DNA of 8,690 nt from an uncultured Eubacteriales bacterium (lineage in GTDB: Bacteria; Bacillota; Clostridia; Oscillospirales; Acutalibacteraceae), in NCBI GenBank assembly GCA_900319255.1, contig ONNU01000348.1, forward strand, positions 1-8,690. The letters are read 5' to 3'. Shown piece by piece: positions 1 to 6,250 of the stretch (its first letter is position 1; every line of letters begins with the position of its first letter). The notes under the pieces were generated by a model. That model searched no databases. It saw only the letters and a list, made by a program, of their open reading frames with translations, and was not told where the DNA came from. The translations under genes and the position numbers were made by a program.

Positions 1-57
1 ATAATCTTACAATCGCGAGGAAAAAGCCTTGCATGGTAATAACTTACAACGCGAACA

Positions 58-77
58 TGACACCGGCGGCACGCCGG
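58..77. repeat. REP-like GC-rich palindrome, left copy
   Basis: CCGGCG-GCA-CGCCGG at 63-77 forms a perfect 6-bp stem with a 3-base loop, preceded by TGACA. The same 15 bases, preceded by TGACT, occur at 8657-8671, so 19 of 20 bases match (58-77 against 8652-8671). A short CGG triplet run follows directly (to about 88). GC-rich intergenic palindromes of this kind are typical of REP sequences. Only two copies are visible here, so the family assignment is inference. Confidence 0.5.
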
Positions 78-107
78 CGGCGGCGGCGAATATTTTTTGT
101 GATAAAC

Positions 108-136
108 TTGCTAAATTCTCATTTGTGTAGTATAAT
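108..136 (+). promoter_or_regulatory. Sigma-A promoter of the RING/DUF2628 gene
   Basis: A consensus -10 box TATAAT lies at 131-136. A -35 box TTGCTA (4 of 6 to TTGACA) lies at 108-113, with the optimal 17-base spacer. Transcription would start near 143 and give a leader of about 110 bases before the ATG at 253. This is the best promoter match in the window. Confidence 0.75.
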
Positions 137-166
137 AGTAGAAATGTATGTGTACTGACCGCTTTT

Positions 167-222
167 CTGCGCTCAGGTTGCAGCAATTTTACCGCAGGAG
201 TATCATTTTTCTGTTCTGCGGT
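167..222 (+). promoter_or_regulatory. Structured 5' leader with competing stems
   Basis: ACCGCAG (191-197) and CTGCGGT (216-222) form a perfect 7-bp stem with an 18-base loop. An upstream CTGCG (167-171) could instead pair with CGCAG (193-197), or CTGC (167-170) with GCAG (180-183), so alternative folds are possible. The structure lies between the predicted transcription start and the RBS. There is no clean U-tract right after the 191-222 stem, and I recognise no known riboswitch class. Any regulatory role is inference. Confidence 0.35.
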
Positions 223-252
223 CTGTCATATTTTTAACCGGAGAAATATAAA

Positions 253-1302
253 ATGGATTTTTTTGATAAAAATTGCCCTGTGTGTTCTGCCGCCTTTACC
301 GAAGAGGACGATATCGTTGTATGTCCCAGATGCGGCGCGCCTTACCACAGGGAATGCTACCTTGAAAAAGGCAAGTGTATTTTCCCTGAGCTTCATAAGG
401 AGAAAAAAAGCTGGAAATCAGTCTACGGCACAAATAATACTGCCGGAACCGATGAGGATGATTCTGATCCCACGGTCTGCAAAAACTGCGGACATAAAAA
501 TTCCGGTGATTCCATCGTCTGTGAAAAATGCGGGGAATTCCTTACCAATAACTCAAACTATACCTATAATCCCCCCGCTGAAAACGAGGAGGATATCGAA
601 AGAATAAAAGAACAGATTAAAAATGTCACTCCCGTGATGGGCAGCGCCAACTTCTATTCAAACGGTACGGGCTTCGCTTTCGGATTTGATGAAAACGAGG
701 ATCATGACGGCGTTTCTGCAAAGGAGCTTGCTGAATATGTGGGTAATAATATGCTGTATTATATGCCCGTGTTTTCAAAGCTCAAAAGGTTCAAAACCGG
801 CAGATTCAATTTCGCAGCCTTTCTGCTCAACGGAGTATGGTATTTCTACAGAAAACAATATATAAAAGGTCTGCTGATCTCTCTTCTTATGCTTGCTCTG
901 AATGCTATGCAGGCTATTTCAATGGTTCTGTGGTCAGGCTCGCTCTGGGAAAAGGCAAACAATGCTCTCGGATTTCCTGAGCATACGCCTACCTATCAGG
1001 AGTATTTCAGATGGATCTCTGAAAATTGCACCAGTACGGATATGCTGCTGATGTCACTTCCCTATATACTGAGCTTTTTCTCCCTTATTATAATGATCGT
1101 ATGCGGAATCTGCGCAAATAAGGGCTACTATAAAAAGGCTATCAAGACTATCAAGCGTATCAAGGATGAATCCCTTGAGGACGATGAAGAACAGATCCAT
1201 CAGGAGATCATCAGAAAGGGCGGCATCCATCCCGGCGCAGCCTTTACTCTTATCACCTGTGAGACCATTCTCAGCATTGGTCTGACGTTCTTCTTTATGT
1301 AA
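253..1302 (+). CDS. Zinc-binding RING-like/DUF2628 membrane protein
   Basis: A 349-residue protein of unknown function. The N-terminus carries a cysteine/histidine cluster of the prokaryotic RING finger type (C8, C11, C24, C27, H32, C35, C42). A second CxxC...CxxC zinc ribbon follows (C76, C79, C90, C93). An acidic, low-complexity linker (about 100-160) leads to a DUF2628-like segment (about 177-227) with FNFAAFLLNGVWYFYRK at 185-201. Hydrophobic stretches at about 186-199, 205-227, 263-288 and 327-349 suggest a membrane anchor with the zinc domains in the cytoplasm. The RBS CCGGAG (238-243) fits the ATG at 253. It has its own promoter (108-136) and precedes galU by 132 bases. A role in protein-protein contact or membrane quality control is conceivable but unproven. 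The family assignment is fairly sure; the function is not. Confidence 0.85.
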   Translation: MDFFDKNCPVCSAAFTEEDDIVVCPRCGAPYHRECYLEKGKCIFPELHKEKKSWKSVYGTNNTAGTDEDDSDPTVCKNCGHKNSGDSIVCEKCGEFLTNNSNYTYNPPAENEEDIERIKEQIKNVTPVMGSANFYSNGTGFAFGFDENEDHDGVSAKELAEYVGNNMLYYMPVFSKLKRFKTGRFNFAAFLLNGVWYFYRKQYIKGLLISLLMLALNAMQAISMVLWSGSLWEKANNALGFPEHTPTYQEYFRWISENCTSTDMLLMSLPYILSFFSLIIMIVCGICANKGYYKKAIKTIKRIKDESLEDDEEQIHQEIIRKGGIHPGAAFTLITCETILSIGLTFFFM

Positions 1303-1434
1303 TTTCCTATTCTGATAATCACCGCTTTCCCTCTTTGGATCAATTATTATTCTGCATTGCACAGTACCGCACGGGTATCTGGGATCGCAAGGAGGAAAGC
1401 TTACTACAATATAAAAAACTGGAGGCAAACTAAC

Positions 1435-2307
1435 ATGAAAGTTACAAAAGCAGTCATTCCCGCTGCGGGTCTTGGCACAAGAGTTCTTCCCGCAACAAAA
1501 GCAATGCCTAAAGAAATGCTCACTATCGTTGACAAGCCCGCTATACAGTATATCGTTGAGGAGGCTGTAAATTCAGGCATTACCGATATCCTTATCATCA
1601 CAAACAGAGGAAAGGGTATCATCGAGGATCATTTCGACCGCGCTCCTGAGCTTGAAAGCAGACTTCTTGCATCCGGCAAGGAGGATGTTTATGACGAGGT
1701 CGTTTCTATTTCAAGACTTGCAAATATCTATTTCCTGCGCCAGAAGGAAACAAAGGGTCTTGGCCACGCTGTAAACTGCGCTCGTTCCTTTGTTGGCAAC
1801 GAACCCTTTGCAGTTCTCTATGGCGATGACGTTATCATCGGCGACGATCCAGCCTGCGGTCAGCTCATCCGCGCTTATGAAAAATACGGCAAGGCAGCTG
1901 TAGGCATCAAGCCCGTTCCCGAGGATCAGATCTTCAAATACAGCTCACTCAAGGTAGAGCCGCTTGAGGATAATCTTTTCAACTGCACAGACATGGTAGA
2001 AAAGCCAAAGACAAAGGAAGAGGTTCTGTCCCTTTACTCAATACTCGGCAGATGCGTACTCACACCTGATATTTTCGATATTCTTGACAACACAGCCCCC
2101 GGCGCAGGCGGAGAGATCCAGCTGACAGACGCAATGCGCACACTGGCACAGAACGTAGGCATCACCGGCGTTGATTACACCGGAAAGCGCTATGACATGG
2201 GTGACAAATTGGGAACACTTGAAGCAACGGTGGAGATCGCGCTTCGCGATCCGAAGCTCGGCAAGCCCTTCAGAGAGTACCTCAAGGAGATCGCAAAGAC
2301 ACTTTGA
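1435..2307 (+). CDS. galU: UTP-glucose-1-phosphate uridylyltransferase
   Basis: Makes UDP-glucose from UTP and glucose-1-phosphate, a cytoplasmic step feeding cell-surface polysaccharide, glycolipid and galactose metabolism. The 290-residue length is normal for GalU. Visible family motifs are the nucleotide-binding loop GLGTRVLPATKAMPKEM (12-28), VDKP (32-35), GLGHA (108-112), GDD (130-132), VEKP (188-191), GEIQLTDA (226-233) and GKRYDMGDKLG (250-260). The start is set at 1435 because GGAGG (1421-1425) sits nine bases upstream and the protein then begins MKVTKAVIPAAG as usual. An in-frame extension to a TTG at 1357 has no RBS and no family support. A second SD-like AAGGAGGA at 1389-1396 serves no visible ORF. 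No clear promoter is visible in 1303-1434 and no terminator follows the upstream gene, so read-through from that gene is possible. A hairpin terminator follows at 2331-2366. Confidence 0.95.
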   Translation: MKVTKAVIPAAGLGTRVLPATKAMPKEMLTIVDKPAIQYIVEEAVNSGITDILIITNRGKGIIEDHFDRAPELESRLLASGKEDVYDEVVSISRLANIYFLRQKETKGLGHAVNCARSFVGNEPFAVLYGDDVIIGDDPACGQLIRAYEKYGKAAVGIKPVPEDQIFKYSSLKVEPLEDNLFNCTDMVEKPKTKEEVLSLYSILGRCVLTPDIFDILDNTAPGAGGEIQLTDAMRTLAQNVGITGVDYTGKRYDMGDKLGTLEATVEIALRDPKLGKPFREYLKEIAKTL

Positions 2308-2330
2308 TACTGATAAACTGAAAAATCTCA

Positions 2331-2366
2331 CCCCCGGCGAAAGCAAGACTTCTGCCGGGGGGTTTT
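2331..2366 (+). terminator. Rho-independent terminator of galU
   Basis: CCCCCGGC (2331-2338) pairs perfectly with GCCGGGGG (2354-2361), an 8-bp GC stem, followed by one G and TTTT (2363-2366). It lies 23 bases after the galU stop. The U-tract is short, so termination may be incomplete. Confidence 0.75.
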
Positions 2367-2374
2367 ATAGATAG

Positions 2375-2436
2375 CTGAATCCGTGAAGCTCAACGGTAAA
2401 ATTATAAAAAACTAATGTGTTTATGAGTAGTTTTAT
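2375..2436 (+). repeat. Structured 62-base repeat, copy A (3' of galU)
   Basis: This stretch matches the reverse complement of 6176-6236 over its full length, with roughly 50 of 61 columns identical and a small indel in the A-rich middle. It can form two hairpins: CCGTGA/TCA-A-CGG (2381-2396, one bulged A, 3-base loop) and AAAACTA/TAGTTTT (2408-2434). Bases that differ from copy B within the stems keep pairing (G-C against G-U, U-A against U-G). Both copies begin just 3' of a gene and in its orientation. A read-through peptide is not supported, because this copy meets a TAA after ten codons from its GTG and there is no SD. Confidence 0.6.
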
Positions 2437-2566
2437 TCATTGACCGGAATTATCATATTCACAGAAAAAGCGCATTTTCAGATAGGCTTTAAACATCTTC
2501 AAGCAAAAATACCAACTCTTAGCCGATGAAGCCTGGCTTTCTACAGGGGTTAAGGAAAGGGGATTG

Positions 2567-2616
2567 CAAAAGGGGGAAAACTCAAGGGGGACACCCCTTG
2601 TGGTTTCCACCTTTTG
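2567..2616. repeat. 50-base near-perfect inverted repeat
   Basis: The core CAAGGGG (2583-2589)/CCCCTTG (2594-2600) is a perfect 7-bp stem around the 4-base loop GACA. It extends outward, with three mismatches, to C2567-G2616 (arms 2567-2582 and 2601-2616), so about 20 of 23 positions pair. G-runs dominate the left arm and the bases before it (2546-2576). There is no U-tract on either side, so it is not a standard terminator. It resembles short dispersed intergenic palindromes of clostridia; that resemblance is from general impression, not a search. Confidence 0.6.
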
Positions 2617-2637
2617 ACTCACAAAAGCAGAAATACT

Positions 2638-2833
2638 AATGAAGTATCCCTCAGCGCATGAAAGCGGAACAGCGTATTTCCTTTATCAGTGCGCAACGTT
2701 GATATCAGTTTCACATATTCAGCAAAAAATTCAGGGTCAGCGCAATTTTTGCAATGCGCTGACCCTTCGTCTGAATTTAAAAATTTTGAATGAAGAGTAT
2801 TTTTCTATACCTCAGAGAATGAAAAGAAGAATA
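2638..2833 (+). repeat. Diverged partial direct repeats around the terminator
   Basis: AATGAAG (2638-2644), then TATCCCTCAGCGCATGAAA (2645-2663), recurs as AATGAAG (2789-2795), an 11-base interruption, then TATACCTCAGAGAATGAAA (2806-2824). The 19-base parts match at 16 positions. The two copies flank the hairpin at 2733-2766 and fall in different reading frames, so this is not a protein repeat. The similarity is short and AT/A-rich enough to be partly chance. Confidence 0.3.
2724..2766 (-). terminator. Rho-independent terminator of the ligA-ClC transcript
   Basis: AGGGTCAGCGCA (2733-2744) and TGCGCTGACCCT (2755-2766) form a perfect 12-bp stem with a 10-base loop. Read on the minus strand, the stem is followed after three bases by TTTTTT (2729-2724). 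It lies about 80 bases after the ClC stop. On the plus strand no T-run follows, so it acts mainly on minus-strand transcription. Confidence 0.85.
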
Positions 2834-2846
2834 GTTTCCGGCAGGC

Positions 2847-4127
2847 TCACTGCTTTGCCTTGCGGTTGAGGAACTTTGCTCTGTATTTTGAATAGACAAT
2901 GGTCTGATCCTTGTACAGACCGTAATAGCCCGACATGAAATAGCTCACCGCTACTGCTATCAGGAAAAACGGTACTCCCCCCGCTCCGAATAATTCAAAG
3001 CTTATGAGCAGCGAGGTTATGGGACAGTTGGTGACACCGCAGAAAAGAGCGATAAGTCCTACCGCCGCACATACAGAGGGCGAAAAGCCGATGAGACTGC
3101 CGAAGGTACACCCGAGTGTCGCTCCGATGAAAAATGACGGCACGATCTCACCGCCGCGAAAGCCGGCTTCTATAGTAATAGCTGTGAAAATGATCTTCAG
3201 CACAAATGCATAGGGCACAGCCTCACCGTTAACCGCTCTTGCAATGACATCCATTCCTGCGCCGTTATAATCCCTTGTGCCAAGCAAAAGCGAAAGCGCA
3301 ACAATGGCGCATCCGGCAAGGGTTATCCTGACATAAGGATTTTTCAGATATTTCCTGAAAAGATCCCCTGTGGAATGAAGAATAATGATAAACAGTATGC
3401 TTACCACAGCGCAGATCACCGCAAGAAGTACGATCTCCAGCGCATTGATGATATTCAGCTCCGGAAATTCAACAACGGCAAAATCCGTTTCCCTTATGCC
3501 CGATACCTTTGCAAAGCAGGTCGCGATAATGGATGAAAATACGCAAGGAAGAAGCGCCGCATAATACATTACGCCTACGCTGACTACCTCAAGGGAAAAT
3601 ATCGCCGCAGCCATAGGTGTTCCGAAAAGCGCGCTGAAGGCTGCGCTCATACCGCAGAGGACTACCACTCTTTTGTCAGCTTCTGAAAGCTTCAGAGTGC
3701 GTCCGATCTGATTTCCGATGCTTCCGCCCAGCTGCAGAGCTGCGCCTTCACGTCCTGCCGAACCGCCGAATACATGAGTGATGATGGTGGTGATGAAAAT
3801 AAGGGGCGCCATTCTCAGAGGGATCTCTGATTTTGCGTGGATGGTGGACAGAACCAGATTGGTTCCCTTGTCGTTTTTATAATTGAAGGCAGAATAAAGA
3901 AAGACCGTAACGATACCTCCCAGAGGGAGAAAATACAGCATATAGTCATTCTGCTGGCGGTATTCGGTCATTATATTCATGATAAAGGCAAACAGCGTGG
4001 AAAACGCTCCCACGATCAGCCCGGTGATCACGGATATCAGCGACCATTTCAAAAACATTATTACCTGATGCCTGATCTTTATGCCATAGGTATGAATAAA
4101 CTTTTTTATAAACTGAGGTCTTGACAT
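2847..4127 (-). CDS. ClC-family chloride channel/transporter
   Basis: A 426-residue polytopic membrane protein of the ClC family, which moves chloride or other small anions through each half of a homodimer. Recognisable parts are the GREGP-type motif as GREGA (125-129, gating glutamate E127), GGSIG (134-138), FGTPMAAAIFSLEV (168-181) and the second-half motif GGEIVPSFFIGA (325-336). A C-terminal helix carries the GYYGLY region (400-405). No CBS domains follow, as is usual for short bacterial ClCs. Two departures stand out: the GSGIP filter motif of classical ClCs is not recognisable (KGTNLVL at 87-93 occupies that area), and the residue aligning with the E. coli proton glutamate appears to be V181. 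The ATG shares one base with the ligA stop, and no good SD precedes it, so translation is probably coupled to ligA. A terminator follows at 2724-2766. Family sure; ion and mechanism unknown. Confidence 0.9.
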   Translation of the reverse strand: MSRPQFIKKFIHTYGIKIRHQVIMFLKWSLISVITGLIVGAFSTLFAFIMNIMTEYRQQNDYMLYFLPLGGIVTVFLYSAFNYKNDKGTNLVLSTIHAKSEIPLRMAPLIFITTIITHVFGGSAGREGAALQLGGSIGNQIGRTLKLSEADKRVVVLCGMSAAFSALFGTPMAAAIFSLEVVSVGVMYYAALLPCVFSSIIATCFAKVSGIRETDFAVVEFPELNIINALEIVLLAVICAVVSILFIIILHSTGDLFRKYLKNPYVRITLAGCAIVALSLLLGTRDYNGAGMDVIARAVNGEAVPYAFVLKIIFTAITIEAGFRGGEIVPSFFIGATLGCTFGSLIGFSPSVCAAVGLIALFCGVTNCPITSLLISFELFGAGGVPFFLIAVAVSYFMSGYYGLYKDQTIVYSKYRAKFLNRKAKQ

Positions 4128-6127
4128 TACTGAGCGTCACCTTCGTTTTGCATTTTTATAAATTCCTCTTCGCTTATTATCGTGATGCCAAGCTGCTGAG
4201 CCTTTGTAAGCTTGCTGCCGGCTTCCTCTCCTGCAAGAACATAGCTTGTCTTTTTGGAAACGCTGCCTGAGACCTTGCCCCCGAGACGCTCGATGATCGC
4301 AGAAGCTTCGCTGCGCTTATATGTCGGAAGCGTTCCGGTGATAACAAAGGTCTTTCCGGCAAAGGGCGCGCTTTCGCTGACAGGCTCGCTCTGATTTTCC
4401 ATATTCAGTCCAAGCTCATGTATTTCAGCTATGATCTTCCCTGCCTTTTCCGATGCAAAGTAATCCGCAACGCTCTGCGCCATGATATCACCGAAGCCCT
4501 CGATGGATGATATTTCCTCAAGAGATGCCGCAGCTACGCTGTCAAGGGTGCGGAAACGATCGGAAAGCAGCTTTGCCGCCTTCTGTCCCACATGTCTGAT
4601 TCCAAGACCAAAGATAAGTCTGTACAGATCGTTGCTTTTTGATTTTTCTATCGCTGCGATAAGCTTATCGGCAGATTTATCCTTTTTGCCCTCAAGGGTA
4701 AGTATATCCTCCCTTGTAAGGCGGTACAGATCAAAGGGCGAATGGATAAGACCGTTTTCCACAAGGGCATGAAGCACCTTTTCGCCCAGTCCGTCTATAT
4801 CCATGGCATCCCTTGAAACATAATGTATCATATGACGCATAAGCTGGGCGGGACATTCTGTATTTGTGCAGCGAAGAGCTGATTCGCCGTTTTCATAGTT
4901 AACGGGTCCGCCGCAGGAGGGGCATTTTTCCGGCAGCTTATACGGAACTGAGCCTTCCTTATGGCTGACCACCGATACTACCTCCGGGATGATCTCCCCC
5001 GCCTTGCGCAGAATAACGGTATCGCCGATGCGGATATCCTTTTCTGCTATAAAATCGCTGTTATGAAGAGTTGCCCTGCTTACCGTTGTTCCCGCAAGGG
5101 TTATTGGCTCAAATACACCTGTAGGGGTAAGAACTCCCGTTCTGCCTACATTTACCTCTACATCAACAAGCACGGTCTCCTTTTCCTCCGGCGGGTATTT
5201 ATACGCTTCTGCCCATTTCGGGAATTTTGATGTGCTGCCGAGAATATCCCTCTGGGAAAATTTATCCAGCTTTATTACTGCGCCGTCGATCTGGAAGGAA
5301 AGCTCTCCCCGCATATTGCCGATCTCGTCTATCCTTTCAAGCACCTCATCAGCGTTATTACAATCATAATAAAAGGGCAGCACCGTAAAGCCAAGCTCTC
5401 TTAGATATTCAAGGGACTGCTTATGCCCAGTCAGCTCCTCGCCCTCGATCTGCTGTACATTGAATACGAAGATATCAAGCTCTCTCTCCTTCGTTATTTT
5501 TGAATCCTTCTGGCGGAGTGAGCCTGCTGCTGCATTGCGGGGGTTTTTAAAGGTCTTTTCCTCGTTTTCCTCCTGACGGGCGGTCAGCTGTTCAAAGCTT
5601 TTTATCGACATATAGACCTCGCCCCTGACTTCAAGGTACGGCACAGGCTTTTTCAGGCGCATGGGCAGTGAACGGATGGTTTTCAGATTCTCTGTGATAT
5701 CCTCCCCCACTCTGCCGTCGCCTCTTGTGGAACCCCGGACAAATACGCCGCCCCGGTATTCTGCCGAAACAGAAAGTCCGTCAATTTTTGGTTCTACTAT
5801 AAAAACCGGCGCTTCAACGCTTTCACGGATGCGCTTTTCAAAATCCCTGATCTCCTCCGGGGAAAAGGAATCGTGAAGGCTTTCCATCGGAACCTTATGC
5901 TCCACAGGCGAAAACTTCGCCGCAGCATCGCCGCCCACACGCTGTGTGGGTGAATCAGGCGTAATAAGCTGAGGATACTGCGCCTCGATATTTTCAAGCT
6001 CTCTCAGGAGCATATCATATTCATAGTCGCTTATTTCCGGCGAATCCTCATTATAATATCTGTTATTATGATAAATTATCTGCGAGCGAAGCTCCTCCGC
6101 TCTTGCCTTGATCTCATTAATATCCAT
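4127..6127 (-). CDS. ligA: NAD-dependent DNA ligase LigA
   Basis: Seals nicks in duplex DNA using NAD+, essential in replication and repair. The 666-residue length is standard. Numbered from the chosen start, it has the N-terminal NAD-binding Ia domain (NNRYY about 21-25, SPEISDYEYD 29-38), the adenylation domain with catalytic lysine K114 in VEPKIDG (111-117), an OB-fold (about 315-395, VGRTGVLTPTG 327-337), a four-cysteine zinc finger (C402, C405, C420, C425), helix-hairpin-helix repeats (about 430-575) and a C-terminal BRCT domain (about 588-666, GKTFVITGTLP). All are intact. The start at 6127 is set by AAAGGAGG with the SD core at 6133-6138, five bases upstream; a longer frame to 6157 would put the RBS inside the gene. 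The stop overlaps the ClC start by one base (TAATG). The upstream gap to the permease is 123 bases and contains repeat copy B. Confidence 0.97.
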   Translation of the reverse strand: MDINEIKARAEELRSQIIYHNNRYYNEDSPEISDYEYDMLLRELENIEAQYPQLITPDSPTQRVGGDAAAKFSPVEHKVPMESLHDSFSPEEIRDFEKRIRESVEAPVFIVEPKIDGLSVSAEYRGGVFVRGSTRGDGRVGEDITENLKTIRSLPMRLKKPVPYLEVRGEVYMSIKSFEQLTARQEENEEKTFKNPRNAAAGSLRQKDSKITKERELDIFVFNVQQIEGEELTGHKQSLEYLRELGFTVLPFYYDCNNADEVLERIDEIGNMRGELSFQIDGAVIKLDKFSQRDILGSTSKFPKWAEAYKYPPEEKETVLVDVEVNVGRTGVLTPTGVFEPITLAGTTVSRATLHNSDFIAEKDIRIGDTVILRKAGEIIPEVVSVVSHKEGSVPYKLPEKCPSCGGPVNYENGESALRCTNTECPAQLMRHMIHYVSRDAMDIDGLGEKVLHALVENGLIHSPFDLYRLTREDILTLEGKKDKSADKLIAAIEKSKSNDLYRLIFGLGIRHVGQKAAKLLSDRFRTLDSVAAASLEEISSIEGFGDIMAQSVADYFASEKAGKIIAEIHELGLNMENQSEPVSESAPFAGKTFVITGTLPTYKRSEASAIIERLGGKVSGSVSKKTSYVLAGEEAGSKLTKAQQLGITIISEEEFIKMQNEGDAQ

Positions 6128-6145
6128 AGTATCCTCCTTTTTTAT

Positions 6146-6151
6146 AGTATA
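6146..6151 (-). promoter_or_regulatory. Possible -10 box upstream of ligA
   Basis: TATACT on the minus strand at 6151-6146 matches the -10 consensus at 5 of 6, but no -35 resembling TTGACA is found at 16-18 bases and there is no TGn extension. A start near 6139 would leave only a leader of about a dozen bases beginning at the RBS. ligA may instead be read from nspC or the permease. Confidence 0.3.
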
Positions 6152-6175
6152 CGACAAAAGAATTTTTTCTTAGCT

Positions 6176-6236
6176 ATAAAACCACTCATAAAAACAGTAG
6201 TTTTTTTATTTTTGCCATTGAGTTTCACGGATTCAG
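6176..6236 (-). repeat. Structured 61-base repeat, copy B (3' of the permease gene)
   Basis: Partner of 2375-2436, here on the minus strand, starting 15 bases after the permease stop and ending about 50 bases before the ligA ATG. It can form hairpin 1 as CCGTGA/TCA-A-TGG with one G-U pair, and hairpin 2 as AAAACTACT/AGTGGTTTT (9 bp including one U-G), followed by AT. Hairpin 2 ends in four T bases and could act as a weak terminator for the permease transcript. From its GTG, a frame of about 28 codons runs to a TAA with no SD; I do not call it a gene. Confidence 0.6.
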
Positions 6237-6250
6237 GTATAAACTAATAT

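Larger units (their letters stand above)
2367..2846. other. Convergent intergenic region, no credible gene
   Basis: About 480 bases between the galU terminator and the end of the ClC gene. It contains repeat copy A (2375-2436), about 130 bases with nothing recognisable (2437-2566), a 50-base inverted repeat (2567-2616), two diverged partial direct repeats (starting at 2638 and 2789) and a minus-strand terminator (2724-2766). Two short open frames (minus 2437-2622, GTG start; plus 2639-2869) lack an RBS and recognisable protein motifs, and the minus one runs through the inverted repeat. I treat both as non-coding. The density of repeats suggests an accumulation site for small non-autonomous elements, which is inference. 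Confidence 0.6.

Noticed and set aside
1357..1434. 26-codon in-frame N-terminal extension of galU from a TTG
   Set aside because: The GGAGG at 1421-1425 is correctly spaced for the ATG at 1435, and GalU proteins start at that point.
2437..2622. 61-codon minus-strand open frame with a GTG start
   Set aside because: No RBS upstream, no recognisable domain, and it reads through the 50-base inverted repeat. It is better explained as chance or as part of a repeat.
2639..2869. 76-codon plus-strand open frame
   Set aside because: No SD, contains the minus-strand terminator hairpin, and overlaps the 3' end of the ClC gene antisense.
4482..5876. Several plus-strand open frames across ligA
   Set aside because: They are antisense shadows of an intact ligA, with no RBS and no protein family resemblance.
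6128..6157. Ten-codon N-terminal extension of ligA
   Set aside because: It would place the strong AGGAGG inside the coding region, and the family normally starts at the ATG at 6127.
6145..6227. Possible small peptide from the GTG inside repeat copy B (VKLNGK...)
   Set aside because: The three differences from copy A at its beginning are all third-position and silent, which is suggestive. However, there is no SD, copy A stops after ten codons, and conserved RNA stems explain the pattern equally well.
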